A stretch of DNA of 64,000 nt, taken from assembly GCA_022511125.1 (NCBI GenBank), contig JAFLSD010000002.1:124001-188000 (forward strand), read 5' to 3'. Positions 36,784 through 49,487 of the stretch are shown piece by piece (position 1 is the stretch's first letter; every line of letters begins with the position of its first letter). A model generated the notes under the pieces. The model was not told where the DNA came from. It saw nothing but the letters and a program-made list of their open reading frames with translations, and ran no database searches. The stretch is from Paramuribaculum sp. Lineage in GTDB: Bacteria > Bacteroidota > Bacteroidia > Bacteroidales > Muribaculaceae. The translations under genes and the position numbers were made by a program.

Positions 36784-36791
36784 TATATTTG
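36784..36791 (+). promoter_or_regulatory. -7 box of the beta-galactosidase gene
   Basis: TATATTTG followed by CAT; the start codon lies 180 nt downstream, leaving a long leader. Confidence 0.6.
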
Positions 36792-36794
36792 CAT

Positions 36795-36856
36795 AAATTC
36801 GGTGGGTAGCGTTCAGCCGATACACATTGTATGTGAAGGAATGTGCAGCCGAATTT
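36795..36856 (+). promoter_or_regulatory. Structured leader of the beta-galactosidase mRNA
   Basis: AAATTCGG (36795-36802) pairs with CCGAATTT (36849-36856), enclosing a second stem, CACATT with AATGTG. It begins at about the predicted transcription start. I do not recognise a known riboswitch; it may be a regulatory leader or a 5' stabilising structure. Confidence 0.4.
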
Positions 36857-36953
36857 CATTCTGTCAGATGCCTGATTTACCCCTTAAGTGATTTGCAGGA
36901 GTAAAGTCGGTATGTGACTGAAATTATGGATCGAGGAAAGAAAAAAACAATAA

Positions 36954-40523
<3,570 letters not shown>

Positions 40524-40544
40524 GAAAAAAATATCCCATAAGAG

Positions 40545-40578
40545 ATCGGCTCGCCGGAATGCGGTGAGCCGATTTTTT
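40545..40578 (+). terminator. Terminator after the beta-galactosidase
   Basis: ATCGGCTC (40545-40552) pairs with GAGCCGAT (40566-40573), followed by six T. It is the first copy of a duplicated terminator. Confidence 0.88.
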
Positions 40579-40598
40579 GTGAGTGAGCAAAAAAAGGG
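40547..40598 (+). repeat. Direct repeat, copy 1 (terminator-bearing)
   Basis: About 52 bp, almost identical to 40860-40912. It includes the hairpin, the T run and the following GTGAGTGAGC plus an A run. Confidence 0.88.
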
Positions 40599-40644
40599 AA
40601 AATTAAAGTTATATTTGGCTGGATGTAACTGTTTTATTATACTT

Positions 40645-40687
40645 GTGGACAAATTTATAGTACAACTACATATTTGTCCACTTTTTA
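40645..40687 (+). terminator. Hairpin between the two repeats
   Basis: GTGGACAAAT (40645-40654) pairs perfectly with ATTTGTCCAC (40672-40681) and is followed by TTTTTATTT. It could be a terminator or the end of a vanished element. Confidence 0.55.
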
Positions 40688-40859
40688 TTTATCTATTGCA
40701 ATATGAAATATATTGACAGGTCGATGAGTGAGACCATTATTTCCACTCTTGATATTTCCACTCTTGATGTTTTCCCGTCTAGATTTTGGAGAAGGGAAGT
40801 CAGAAATTTATAATTTCAGGGATGTCAAATTATATTTTTAGGACAAGATATAAGGGCTT

Positions 40860-40912
40860 CGGCTCGCCGGAATGCGGTGAGCCGGCTTTTTTGTGAGTGA
40901 GCAAAAAAGGGG
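40860..40912 (+). repeat. Direct repeat, copy 2 (terminator-bearing)
   Basis: Second copy of the 40547 repeat, 313 bp downstream. The stem CGGCTC/GAGCCG and six T are preserved; differences are two substitutions and small indels. The gap 40524-41220 holds no gene that I can support. Confidence 0.88.
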
Positions 40913-40947
40913 AAAAGATTTTTGCTTATTTTTTGAATATGTCTCTA

Positions 40948-40984
40948 CATAAAAAGAGGCCTCGTCACAAGGCCTCTTTTTATG
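40948..40984. terminator. Strong bidirectional terminator
   Basis: A perfect 15-bp stem (40948-40962 with 40970-40984) containing AAAAAGAGGCCT and AGGCCTCTTTTT, usable in both directions; it lies between the beta-galactosidase and the minus-strand lpxH gene. Confidence 0.85.
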
Positions 40985-41220
40985 TTTTTTCTATGGTCTA
41001 AATTCTAAGGTAAAAAAGATTTGTTTCTGTTTGCGAAGCAAAGTTATCTTTAAAAAGTGGAGAAAGGGAAATAATTTGTATGTTATTCAACATCGTTTTA
41101 GCGCATAATTAGATTCTCTCAGTTGCACGTTGTTGAAAATCAATTAATTACAAAATTGAGATAAAAACGTATGTTTGTTAATAAAGATTAATATTTCATT
41201 TTTAACACTTTCAATCCTGT

Positions 41221-41973
41221 TCAGATATCGGTATTGATCTCTTTTATTTGAAAAGCCGTACCGTCGTATTCTCCATAAGTGAACAACCGGAAAGCGTCGC
41301 CTATCACGAAAAGTTGTGATGACGGCGGAACAGGCAATGAAGCCAAGATGTGGCGATGACCGAAGACGAAATAGTCGACCAGGGCATTGTGACTATTATA
41401 GTTTTCGGCAAACCGAACGAGGGGATCTTCAGTCTGAAGGATTTCTCCGGCTTCCGCGCCATGCATTCGGCTGTGAGCTGACCATCTGCGAGCAAAAGGA
41501 ACAGTCAGTCCGGGATGAATGGCCGAGAAGAGTCGCTGAGCCAGCGGGGAGCGGAAAAGACGCAGCATACGTCGATAGGATGGACGAGGTTCGCCGTCGA
41601 TATCACCATGAGCTATGTAAAAACGCTTTCCGTCGATAGTGTCTACAACGCGATGGTCGAAAACTTCTATTCCCAATTCCTGCTGGAGGTATCCGAAAAT
41701 CCATATATCGTGATTGCCTTTGATCCATTTGATCTTCACCCCTGCGTCGGCAAGCCTCGCCAATGCGCCGAAAAAGCGGATGTTGCCTTTCGGAACGACG
41801 TATCGGTATTCATACCAATAATCGAGCGCGTCGCCGAGGATGTAGAGCGTGCGGGCACTTCCGGCTATGGAATCGAGCCATGACACGATTTTCCGTTCGT
41901 GAGCCTTGGGGTCGTCGATATATGGGGCTCCGAGGTGTATGTCGCCGATGAAATATGTCTTTTTACTCTCCAT
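41221..41973 (-). CDS. lpxH: UDP-2,3-diacylglucosamine diphosphatase
   Basis: Metallophosphoesterase of lipid A synthesis that makes lipid X at the inner membrane. 250 residues. Metal ligands are in FIGDIHLGAPY, YILGDALDYW, IKGNHDIWIFGY and YIAHGDIDG, followed by the late FGHRHIL. Final gene of a minus-strand run; it begins 8 nt after the SufT-like gene. Confidence 0.9.
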   Translation of the reverse strand: MESKKTYFIGDIHLGAPYIDDPKAHERKIVSWLDSIAGSARTLYILGDALDYWYEYRYVVPKGNIRFFGALARLADAGVKIKWIKGNHDIWIFGYLQQELGIEVFDHRVVDTIDGKRFYIAHGDIDGEPRPSYRRMLRLFRSPLAQRLFSAIHPGLTVPFARRWSAHSRMHGAEAGEILQTEDPLVRFAENYNSHNALVDYFVFGHRHILASLPVPPSSQLFVIGDAFRLFTYGEYDGTAFQIKEINTDI

Positions 41974-41981
41974 TAGTCAAT

Positions 41982-42305
41982 TTAAAGGAATCCGAGATCG
42001 AGTTTGGCTTCTTCTGACATCATGTCGCGATTCCATTCGGGTTCGAAAACGATGCGAATGTCAACGCTTTTAAGCCCCTCGATGCTTTCAAGTTTGATAC
42101 GCGCATCGTCGAGAATGAAGTCAGCCGCGGGACAGTTGGGTGCGGTCAGAGTCATGTCGATATGGAGATTTGCATCGTCGTCGATATCGATTTTGTAGAT
42201 GAGCCCCATGTTGTAGATATCGACCGGTACTTCCGGATCGAAAACTGTTTTGAGCATAGTGACGACTTTCCGTTCGAGCTCAAGCTTTTGTTCAGGCGTC
42301 AGCAT
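41982..42305 (-). CDS. SufT-like MIP18/DUF59 iron-sulfur assembly protein
   Basis: About 107 residues. DPEVPVDIYNMGLIY and the cysteine motif LTAPNCPAAD are typical of SufT/PaaD-like proteins, which help iron-sulfur cluster maturation. The ATG at 42305 (MLTPEQKLELE) is preferred over 42332 because it overlaps the symporter gene less (14 bp) and fits homologues. It is part of the ddh - symporter - sufT - lpxH run. Confidence 0.87.
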   Translation of the reverse strand: MLTPEQKLELERKVVTMLKTVFDPEVPVDIYNMGLIYKIDIDDDANLHIDMTLTAPNCPAADFILDDARIKLESIEGLKSVDIRIVFEPEWNRDMMSEEAKLDLGFL

Positions 42306-43677
42306 ATTGTTGAGTTTTTTGATTTTTTTCAAGAAAATAAGCGTCAGTTTCGCGTCTGACCTGTTTGCGGAGCAAAATTAATGAAATCATCGTAGGAAAC
42401 GCCATCAAAGCGTAAAAAAGATCACAGAGACCCACTGCGACTCCGAGGGGTATGACAGCAAAAATCACCAAAGTGGCGATAAAGAACCATGTATAGAAGC
42501 GAGATCGCTGTTCTCCGAAAAGATATGCGGCACACCGGGTGCCGTAGAAAGAGTAAGTGAACATGGAGGAGACGGCGAAACAGGTGACTATGAAAGTGAG
42601 AAGATATTCTCCGCCTGGAATAGCGGAACCGAAAGCGGTCATGGCAAGCTGCAACCCAACGAGCCCTTCGGGTGTGAAATCGGGAGCTGCGAGAAGGATG
42701 GCGAAAGCTGTGAGAGTGCAGACGAACCCGGAGTCGATCGCCGGTCCCAACATTGCTACGAGCCCTTCGCGTACGGGAGATCTGTTGGATGATGAGCCAT
42801 GCATAATGGATGCAGTACCCACTCCTGCATCGTTAACCAATGCAGCTCTACGTGCTCCAATAATTGCCACTCCAACGAGGGCTCCGATTCCGGCTTCAAA
42901 ACGAAAGGCTTCGGTGAAAATCCGGGAAATGACCGAAGGGAGTGCATCGAAACGTGTGGCGATGATGTAGAGCACCATCAGAAAATAGGCGCCAACCATA
43001 AACGGCACCATTACGGAGGCGACATTTGCAATCCTGGAAAGTCCTCCGAGAACCACCAGCCCGACTATCAAGGCAAGAGCGAGACCTATAGCGAGGCGCA
43101 GTGCAAATGAATCGGATATGAGACCGGCCGACTGCGATGCTCCGGCGAGAGCTTCGGTGAGCTGGTTGGCGTTCATTATGCAAAGTGTTCCGGCCATGCC
43201 GGCGATTGCGAATGTGACAGCAAGAAACCGCCAGCGCGATCCGAGTGCATTAGGGATTACATACATGGGGCCTCCGAGGGGTTTTCCGTCGGGCGCATAA
43301 CTACGATATCTGACGGCGAGGACTCCTTCATGGTATTTTGTGGACATTCCGACGAGAGCACTCACCCACATCCAGAAAATGGCTCCGGGTCCTCCCATCG
43401 CTATAGCGATAGCGACACCGGCGATGTTTCCCATACCTACGGTAGCAGCGATAACCGATACGAGAGCCTGTGCGGAGGAAATGCCCTCGCCAGTCTTCGT
43501 TCTTTTGGATTCACGCAAAGCTCTGATCGCCTCGGGTAGTCGACGGAGAGAAATCATCCCTGAATGGATGAACAGGAAGAGTCCGCCTCCAATGAGGAGA
43601 ATAAAAAGAGGATAGCCGCACACGAAGTCGGCTATTCCCACAATAATATCTGCAACGGATGTAGTCACCTGAATCAA
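42292..43677 (-). CDS. Alanine/glycine:cation symporter (AGCS)
   Basis: Inner-membrane amino-acid carrier, 461 residues, about eleven membrane segments. The family block SAVATGMGNIAGVA-like region reads AATVGMGNIAGVAIA, and GGPMYVI follows. The frame starts at TTG 43677, which overlaps the TGA of ddh; a GTG at 43668 is an alternative. No ATG fits. The neighbouring gene makes or uses meso-diaminopimelate, so a link to cell-wall amino acids is possible but not shown. Confidence 0.9.
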   Translation of the reverse strand: MIQVTTSVADIIVGIADFVCGYPLFILLIGGGLFLFIHSGMISLRRLPEAIRALRESKRTKTGEGISSAQALVSVIAATVGMGNIAGVAIAIAMGGPGAIFWMWVSALVGMSTKYHEGVLAVRYRSYAPDGKPLGGPMYVIPNALGSRWRFLAVTFAIAGMAGTLCIMNANQLTEALAGASQSAGLISDSFALRLAIGLALALIVGLVVLGGLSRIANVASVMVPFMVGAYFLMVLYIIATRFDALPSVISRIFTEAFRFEAGIGALVGVAIIGARRAALVNDAGVGTASIMHGSSSNRSPVREGLVAMLGPAIDSGFVCTLTAFAILLAAPDFTPEGLVGLQLAMTAFGSAIPGGEYLLTFIVTCFAVSSMFTYSFYGTRCAAYLFGEQRSRFYTWFFIATLVIFAVIPLGVAVGLCDLFYALMAFPTMISLILLRKQVRRETDAYFLEKNQKTQQYADA

Positions 43678-44570
43678 ACGAGGTGACGAATGAGCTCCTC
43701 GCGATCGCCGGGCAGGAGATCGATAACCGGAATTTCAATCATAGTGTAAGCTCCGGGGCGCTGAATCATTGCGGCGCGTGCGACACCGACAAGAATCTGA
43801 GCCGTCAGAGCGGGATTGTTGATAGCCATGCGGAATTCGAACCTCTGACTATGTGTTTTACCGGAAACGCCCTTGCGAATCATCTCAACGCCGTGACCCA
43901 TATCCTTGATTTCATCAACGGAGGGTACAGCAAAGACATGGGTTTCGTCGGAAGCGAAATATGGGTCTTCCTTGACAAGACGTGTCACTTCTTCGAGCGA
44001 AGCACCGGGTTCGAGTTCTACATAGACCATGCGCCGGTGGATACCCGTTCCGAGTGGAATAGTCATCGAGAGCGCGTCCTTAACTCCTGGTTTTGATTTG
44101 ACGCACACGGAGTGACCCATACTCATACCGGGTCCGAAGTTGGTGTAAGTGACACCTTTGGGAGCGGCTGCTTGAAGAAGAGTGCGGACAACTGAATCGC
44201 TTCCGGGATCCCATCCGGCTGAGATGATGGCCACGGTGCCGTGTTGTTTTGCTATTTTGTCGAGACGACTTCTCAAATCGACGATTGAAGTGTGAATGTC
44301 GTAGCTGTCGACAGTGTTAATGCCTTCTGCAAGAAGTTTTTCGGCATAATGTTCGACTTCACGGGTGGGCGTGCAGAGAATAGCTACATCTACTTTTCCG
44401 AGCTCATGGATGTCGGTGACAACCTTGAATGGAGCGAGTTCGGGCGGGAGATTTGCTATGCTACGTCTCACGATTCCTGCTATTTCAAAATCGGGTGCTT
44501 CGAGCAATGCGTCGACGACGAATCGTCCGATATTGCCGTAACCCACTACGGCTGCTTTGATTTTAGACAT
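43674..44570 (-). CDS. ddh: meso-Diaminopimelate dehydrogenase
   Basis: NADPH-dependent enzyme that makes meso-DAP from tetrahydrodipicolinate in one step, for lysine and peptidoglycan. 298 residues: nucleotide motif AVVGYGNIGRFVVDAL, catalytic-region motifs AGWDPGSDSVVRTLL and GPGMSMGHSV, and the late INNPALTAQILVGVARAA. This one-step route is common in Bacteroidetes. It starts 21 nt after ackA and overlaps the symporter gene. Confidence 0.95.
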   Translation of the reverse strand: MSKIKAAVVGYGNIGRFVVDALLEAPDFEIAGIVRRSIANLPPELAPFKVVTDIHELGKVDVAILCTPTREVEHYAEKLLAEGINTVDSYDIHTSIVDLRSRLDKIAKQHGTVAIISAGWDPGSDSVVRTLLQAAAPKGVTYTNFGPGMSMGHSVCVKSKPGVKDALSMTIPLGTGIHRRMVYVELEPGASLEEVTRLVKEDPYFASDETHVFAVPSVDEIKDMGHGVEMIRKGVSGKTHSQRFEFRMAINNPALTAQILVGVARAAMIQRPGAYTMIEIPVIDLLPGDREELIRHLV

Positions 44571-44591
44571 AAGTACGTGTAATTGAAATTA

Positions 44592-45797
44592 TTAAGATTT
44601 TTTGCTGACAATTTCGCGAGTGTCACGGGCAATCATAAGTTCCTCATCAGTAGGGATAACGACAACCTTAACCTTTGACTCAGGGGAGGATATGACGGTT
44701 TCAGTGCCTCGTGTGCGTGAATTTAGTTCCTTGTCGAGTTCGACCCCCATGAAAGCGAGTGGCTGACATACGGCCTCTCGTACCGATGCCTGGTTTTCAC
44801 CCACACCGCCGGTGAAGACGATTATGTCGACTCCTCCCATTTCGGCTGCGTATGCTCCGATGTATTTGATGATTCGCTGTTCGTACATTTCCTGTCCGAG
44901 GCGAGCGCGTTCGTTGCCGTCCTTGATCGCGGCCTCAATTTCGCGCATATCGCTTGAAACTCCGCTTACTCCGACCATTCCACTTTCTTTGTTGATGATA
45001 CGCTGTATGTCGTCGGCAGTGTAATTATGACGCTTCATGAGATAAGTGAGCGCTCCTGGGTCGATATCACCGACGCGTGTTCCCATCATGAGACCTTCGG
45101 TAGGTGTGAGTCCCATCGATGTGTCATAACTTTTACCGTTGAGGACAGCCGTGATCGAGCCTCCGTTTCCGATATGGCATGTTATGATTTTCTGCTTTTC
45201 GATGTCGACTCCGAGGAACTGGCAGACGCGCATAGAGACGTAGCGGTGGCTCGTGCCGTGGAATCCGTAGCGGCGCACACCGTCCTCAGTGTAGAATTTG
45301 TAGGGAAGTGCGTACATGTAGGATTTGGCGGGCATAGTCTGATGGAAAGCCGTATCGAACACGCCGACCTGTGGAACGTCGGGCATGAGAGCCGTTATGG
45401 CTTCGATGCCGGTAATGTTGGCGGGATTGTGGAGCGGAGCGAGATTATAGCAATCTTTGACCTGCTGGATAACTTCGTCGGTAATGAGCACAGACGTATT
45501 GAACTTTTCTGCTCCGTGGACAACGCGATGTCCGACGGCGTCAATTTCATCGTAGGATTTTATGCATCCGTTCACGGGATCAGTAAGATTGTCGAGAATG
45601 GCCTGTACGGCTCCCTTATGGTCGGTGAGCCCTAGATCGGTGATCTGTTTGGAACCGTCCTTTGCTTTGAATTTGAGGAACCCGTCGGGAAGACCGATTT
45701 TTTCTACTCCTCCTTCAGCGAGAGTCTTGTCGGAATCAGTGTCGATAAGTTTATATTTGACGGAACTTGAGCCGCAATTGAGTACGAGAATTTTCAT
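44592..45797 (-). CDS. ackA: Acetate kinase
   Basis: Makes ATP and acetate from acetyl phosphate; main energy-yielding step of acetate fermentation. 401 residues. The motifs VLNCGSSSVKYKL, VGHRVVHGAEKF, FDTAFHQTMP, RRYGFHGTSHRYV and FTGGVGENQ are intact. It starts 10 nt after pta, so the two form one operon. Confidence 0.98.
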   Translation of the reverse strand: MKILVLNCGSSSVKYKLIDTDSDKTLAEGGVEKIGLPDGFLKFKAKDGSKQITDLGLTDHKGAVQAILDNLTDPVNGCIKSYDEIDAVGHRVVHGAEKFNTSVLITDEVIQQVKDCYNLAPLHNPANITGIEAITALMPDVPQVGVFDTAFHQTMPAKSYMYALPYKFYTEDGVRRYGFHGTSHRYVSMRVCQFLGVDIEKQKIITCHIGNGGSITAVLNGKSYDTSMGLTPTEGLMMGTRVGDIDPGALTYLMKRHNYTADDIQRIINKESGMVGVSGVSSDMREIEAAIKDGNERARLGQEMYEQRIIKYIGAYAAEMGGVDIIVFTGGVGENQASVREAVCQPLAFMGVELDKELNSRTRGTETVISSPESKVKVVVIPTDEELMIARDTREIVSKKS

Positions 45798-45807
45798 CGT
45801 TAGTGTT

Positions 45808-46827
45808 TTATTTAGAGTTTTCTTTAAGTCCTATTGCCTGATTGGCTGTCATGATGATGGTTTTGTAGATATCTTCTGGGAAGCATCCGCGCGAAAGGTC
45901 GTTGACCGGAGCGGCAAGACCTTGTAGGACAGGTCCGATGGCCTGTACACCTCCGAGCCTCTGCACGAGCTTGTAGGCGATGTTTCCGACTTCGAGCGAG
46001 GGGAAGACGAGAACGTTAGCCCTTCCGCTGAGGGGGCTGTTGGGTGCTTTGGAGCTTGCGACACCGGGCACGATGGCGGCATCGGCCTGCAACTCGCCGT
46101 CGAGGATCAGATCGGGATCCATCTTGTGGGCGATTTCAGCGGCGCGAATGACTTTCGAAACGCGATCGTGCTTAGCGCTGCCCTTAGTGGAGAAGCTGAG
46201 TATGGCTACACGTGGTTCGATTCCGGCGATATCGCGCGCGGTCTGAGCGGCGGATATTGCAATCTGTGCAAGCTCCTCAGCCGTAGGATCGGGGACAACG
46301 GCACAGTCGGCGAAAACGAGGATGCCGTCGGTTCCGAAATGCAGTCCGGGAGGCAACAGCATCAGGAATGCTCCTGAAACGACGCTGATGCCGGGTTGTG
46401 TCTTTATGACCTGGAAAGCAGCGCGGAGAACGTTTCCGGTGGTGTTTTGTGCTCCTGCTACCTGTCCGTCGGCGTCTCCGGCCTTCACCATCAGGCAACC
46501 GAGATAGAGCGGGTTTGCTGCAGTGACCCGGGCTTCTTCCATGGAGATACCCTTTTTCTTGCGCAGCTCGTAGTAGAGTGGTGCGTATTTGTCGATGACA
46601 GATTCGTCGGCGGGATCGACGATAGTAGCGTCCTTAATGTGCTCGAGTTTGAGCTCTTTAGCCATTTCCATAATGTCGGACGGGTCGCCGATGAGAATGA
46701 TGTCGGCGAGACGTTCGGCGATGATTCTGTCGGCGGCAGAAAGTGTACGTGATTCCGTGCCTTCCGGGAGGACGATACGCTGTGGATTAGCCTTAGCTTT
46801 CAGCGTCATTTTTTCAATGAGTTCCAT
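45808..46827 (-). CDS. pta: Phosphate acetyltransferase
   Basis: Converts acetyl-CoA and phosphate to acetyl phosphate, feeding AckA. 339 residues, the short form without the regulatory N-terminal domains. The motifs [25 protein letters not shown] and [15 protein letters not shown], with the late [13 protein letters not shown], fit the family. A minus-strand -7 box at 46867-46874 is the likely promoter of the pta-ackA operon and perhaps of the whole run down to lpxH. Confidence 0.97.
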   Translation of the reverse strand: MELIEKMTLKAKANPQRIVLPEGTESRTLSAADRIIAERLADIILIGDPSDIMEMAKELKLEHIKDATIVDPADESVIDKYAPLYYELRKKKGISMEEARVTAANPLYLGCLMVKAGDADGQVAGAQNTTGNVLRAAFQVIKTQPGISVVSGAFLMLLPPGLHFGTDGILVFADCAVVPDPTAEELAQIAISAAQTARDIAGIEPRVAILSFSTKGSAKHDRVSKVIRAAEIAHKMDPDLILDGELQADAAIVPGVASSKAPNSPLSGRANVLVFPSLEVGNIAYKLVQRLGGVQAIGPVLQGLAAPVNDLSRGCFPEDIYKTIIMTANQAIGLKENSK

Positions 46828-46866
46828 CTTGAGGTATTATGATAAGGGTTATTGTTATTATTGTTG

Positions 46867-46874
46867 CAAAGATA
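46867..46874 (-). promoter_or_regulatory. -7 box of pta-ackA
   Basis: Minus-strand TATCTTTG, about 40 nt before the pta ATG. Confidence 0.6.
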
Positions 46875-47050
46875 TTTATTTTTATCGGGAAAGCATAGTG
46901 TGTGTGATTATATTTTAAGAGGGTGGTTTTAGTTAAATAAGGTTAAACCAAAAAATATTTTTTCAATGATATTGCGGTGAATCAGCATGTTAAGGTGGGC
47001 AACTTTTAGCGTATAGGCCAAATTCGCAGATTGCCTCTTGAATCCGATAT

Positions 47051-47058
47051 TAACTTTG
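47051..47058 (+). promoter_or_regulatory. -7 box of the phage head module
   Basis: TAACTTTG followed by CAATG, 28 nt before the first gene of the module; it matches the host promoter type. Confidence 0.6.
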
Positions 47059-47086
47059 CAATGTAAACCAAAAAACAAGGGGAAAA

Positions 47087-47539
47087 ATGAAAAACGAAAA
47101 AATCGAACAGAAAAATGAGAATGTTAATGCTTCGGAGGCCGCATTAGGTTTCGAGGCGAGTGTAGAACCGAAAGATGAGATTGAAAACGGAAAGGAGGAA
47201 AAAACAGAAGTACATGAGGAGATTAGGGAAAATGCGGACCCGGACATGACTGAAGATATTCCCTCGTCTGAGAGCGAACCGGAAGGAGGAGCCAAGGGTC
47301 ACCAACTATCGGAAATCAAGGAAATCATCGAGCTACTGAGAGAAGCGGAGCAGAAAGGATTCGAACGTGGACGCATGACTGAAAGGGAGGAACAATCCCG
47401 GAGGTTGATGGAAGAGCTTGAAACGACACGAAGCATCTGGGAGAACGACCGGTTGGAGGAGCTTGAAAGTGAACGTTCGTCGTCGCAACAAGTGGGCTCG
47501 GAATTTCTGAGCCGAATAAGGCCAAGCGTCTGGGACTAA
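47087..47539 (+). CDS. Acidic scaffold-like phage protein
   Basis: 150 residues, very rich in Glu (first ~80 residues low-complexity and acidic), followed by a helical, coiled-coil-like stretch (EIKEIIELLREAEQKGFERGR, EEQSRRLMEELETTR). Size, charge and position just before the capsid gene fit a scaffolding protein, but no sequence family is recognised. It begins 28 nt after the module's -7 box and is followed by a 75-bp gap. Confidence 0.5.
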   Translation: MKNEKIEQKNENVNASEAALGFEASVEPKDEIENGKEEKTEVHEEIRENADPDMTEDIPSSESEPEGGAKGHQLSEIKEIIELLREAEQKGFERGRMTEREEQSRRLMEELETTRSIWENDRLEELESERSSSQQVGSEFLSRIRPSVWD

Positions 47540-47614
47540 GACAGCAGGAAATAAGGGGGATAAACTATTACTATTTAACACTAAAACAGTTAACACATTA
47601 AAAATCACACAACT

Positions 47615-48895
47615 ATGGAAAAGATTGAAAATTTGAAAGCAATGACAGCAAACGGAAACGTAAACGGCACACACGTAACAGACGGTCCTTTGACCACAAG
47701 TTTGATAAGGGAGAACGCGCCGGGTCTTTTGAGAAACGATATCGACGAAAAAATAGTGAAGATCCGTCCGATGTCAACTCCAATCGACCAGATATCTCGC
47801 ATGACCGGAGCAAGAAAGGCAAAGTCGATGATCGTGGAGTATTATTCAGTAGACACCAAGGGTCAGAGCGCATCTGTGACCACCGAGCCGAAGGAATGGA
47901 GCGGCGTGAGGTCAGACGGTCGTCAGGCCTGGGAATTACAGACTGACAGCGACGGCATATTCGCCCAGTCAGACACCCTGTTGGTTCCGGAGATAAAAGG
48001 ATATGAGGGAAGCAATGAATGCGGTTGTCTGGTTCTGTATGTTTTGGGTCGGGGTGAAAACAATGTCGGAATCCGCGTGATAGCCCTCAACTCGACCGGT
48101 CCGAACCTGCCGGCAGGCACCATCCAGAAAGGACTGTCGGGCAAAATTCTGGTGAGAATGGGCCGCGCCTCGGCGGAACTGGCAGTGCAGACCCCTCAAT
48201 TCGACGCCCTGCCGAAGAAAGCCAACAATTACTGCCAAATATTCAAGACACAAGTCGAGCAGTCGAGCTACGCCCGTCTAAGCGCAAAGGAAGTGGGTTG
48301 GACTCTTAGCGACCAGGAGGAAGTAGCGATCATGGATATGCGTCTGGGTATGGAGAAGAGCTTCCTGTTCGGAGTGAAAAGCCGCATAGACTCAGAGGAA
48401 AATTCGGACGAGATACTATTCACCGGCGGCATCTGGAACCAGGCAGGCGACGAGATCTACTACGAGACCTTGAATCAGGAGACGATAGTGGACATCATGA
48501 AAGATACGTTCACAGGGAAACACAGCGGTTCGTCGCGCAAAATCCTGCTTGCAGGAAGCAACCTGATAAGCTCCCTGAACAAGCTTGATTATACGAAGGT
48601 AATCCAGTCGGGCGAAACGGTGACGAAATGGGGTATCGACTTTTCGGAACTGCGGTCGAAATTCGGTTCGCTCTACGTAATCCACAGCGAGATATTCGAC
48701 ATGTGCAACCATTCGGACGACGGTCTGATAATCGACCCGGAATACATGGTGAAATATGTCCACGTTCCGATGAAGGTGGAACGCCTGGATCTGAGAAGCA
48801 GCGGCGTACGCAACACCGACGCATTGGTAGCTACAGAGGCGAGCTGTCTGACACTACGTCATCCCAACGCCCATCTGCGCCTCATCAAAGCCTGA
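47615..48895 (+). CDS. Major capsid protein, SU10/DUF5309-like
   Basis: 426 residues. The N-terminal arm (about 1-55) leads to IRPMSTPIDQISRMTGARKAKS, a pattern I associate with the SU10-like/DUF5309 group of HK97-fold capsid proteins; ALGM-like stretch reads MDMRLGMEKSFLFG. The late block LIIDPEYMVKYVHVPM fits the same group. The position between a scaffold-like protein and connector/portal genes supports the call. A structure prediction would confirm an HK97 fold. Confidence 0.65.
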   Translation: MEKIENLKAMTANGNVNGTHVTDGPLTTSLIRENAPGLLRNDIDEKIVKIRPMSTPIDQISRMTGARKAKSMIVEYYSVDTKGQSASVTTEPKEWSGVRSDGRQAWELQTDSDGIFAQSDTLLVPEIKGYEGSNECGCLVLYVLGRGENNVGIRVIALNSTGPNLPAGTIQKGLSGKILVRMGRASAELAVQTPQFDALPKKANNYCQIFKTQVEQSSYARLSAKEVGWTLSDQEEVAIMDMRLGMEKSFLFGVKSRIDSEENSDEILFTGGIWNQAGDEIYYETLNQETIVDIMKDTFTGKHSGSSRKILLAGSNLISSLNKLDYTKVIQSGETVTKWGIDFSELRSKFGSLYVIHSEIFDMCNHSDDGLIIDPEYMVKYVHVPMKVERLDLRSSGVRNTDALVATEASCLTLRHPNAHLRLIKA

Positions 48896-48917
48896 ACCGC
48901 GAGATAGAAGAAAGACT

Positions 48918-49487
48918 ATGAAAGTGACACCAACAATGAAAAGCCTGAGCGAGGGGGAACTCCTGAAACGCATACGTCTGATGCGGGACATGGAGCCCCT
49001 CTACGAGGGCGACCTACGCGAGGACAACGCGCAGGCTGAAGCATGGCTGAGAGAACGCCTCAGAACCGAATACCGGAGTCTTCTGACGACAATGCCAACG
49101 GAGTGGCTTCCGTTAAAGGATATAACATCAGAGGTGACTGTAGCGAAAAAAGCCGAAGGAATCAGAGAAGTGAGTCTCCCGAGAGGCATCCTAAGACTGG
49201 CGGAGGTGAAGATGAAAGGAGACGCGGAACCTGCAAAACTGATAACAGCCGACAGCCCCGAGGCCGAGGCTCAAAAGAGCCCTCTAAGCCGTGGCGGCCG
49301 CCACTCCCCTATCGGGATAATGAGAGCCGGAGGAATCGTGAGGATTTTCGGCGGCAAAGAGAGCGAATCGGACGAGGCGGAACGAGTAATGGCCGTGATG
49401 TGTCCCGAAGAGGGAATCTACGAGTTAACGCCCGAAATGGAAAACGAACTTATAAAAAACTGCATCGAAAATGAAGAAAATAGATAA
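48918..49487 (+). CDS. Phage head-tail connector-like protein
   Basis: 189 residues, no family recognised. The helical first half (SEGELLKRIRLMRDME, AWLRERLRTEYRSLL) and the basic beta part (VSLPRGILRLAEVKMKG, PAKLITADSPEAEA) resemble head-completion proteins encoded between capsid and portal genes. It overlaps the portal start by 17 bp, so the two are coupled. The assignment rests mainly on position. Confidence 0.45.
   Translation: MKVTPTMKSLSEGELLKRIRLMRDMEPLYEGDLREDNAQAEAWLRERLRTEYRSLLTTMPTEWLPLKDITSEVTVAKKAEGIREVSLPRGILRLAEVKMKGDAEPAKLITADSPEAEAQKSPLSRGGRHSPIGIMRAGGIVRIFGGKESESDEAERVMAVMCPEEGIYELTPEMENELIKNCIENEENR

Noticed and set aside
40740-40769. CRISPR-like repeat
   Set aside because: Only two copies of TTTCCACTCTTGAT with almost no spacer, and no cas genes.
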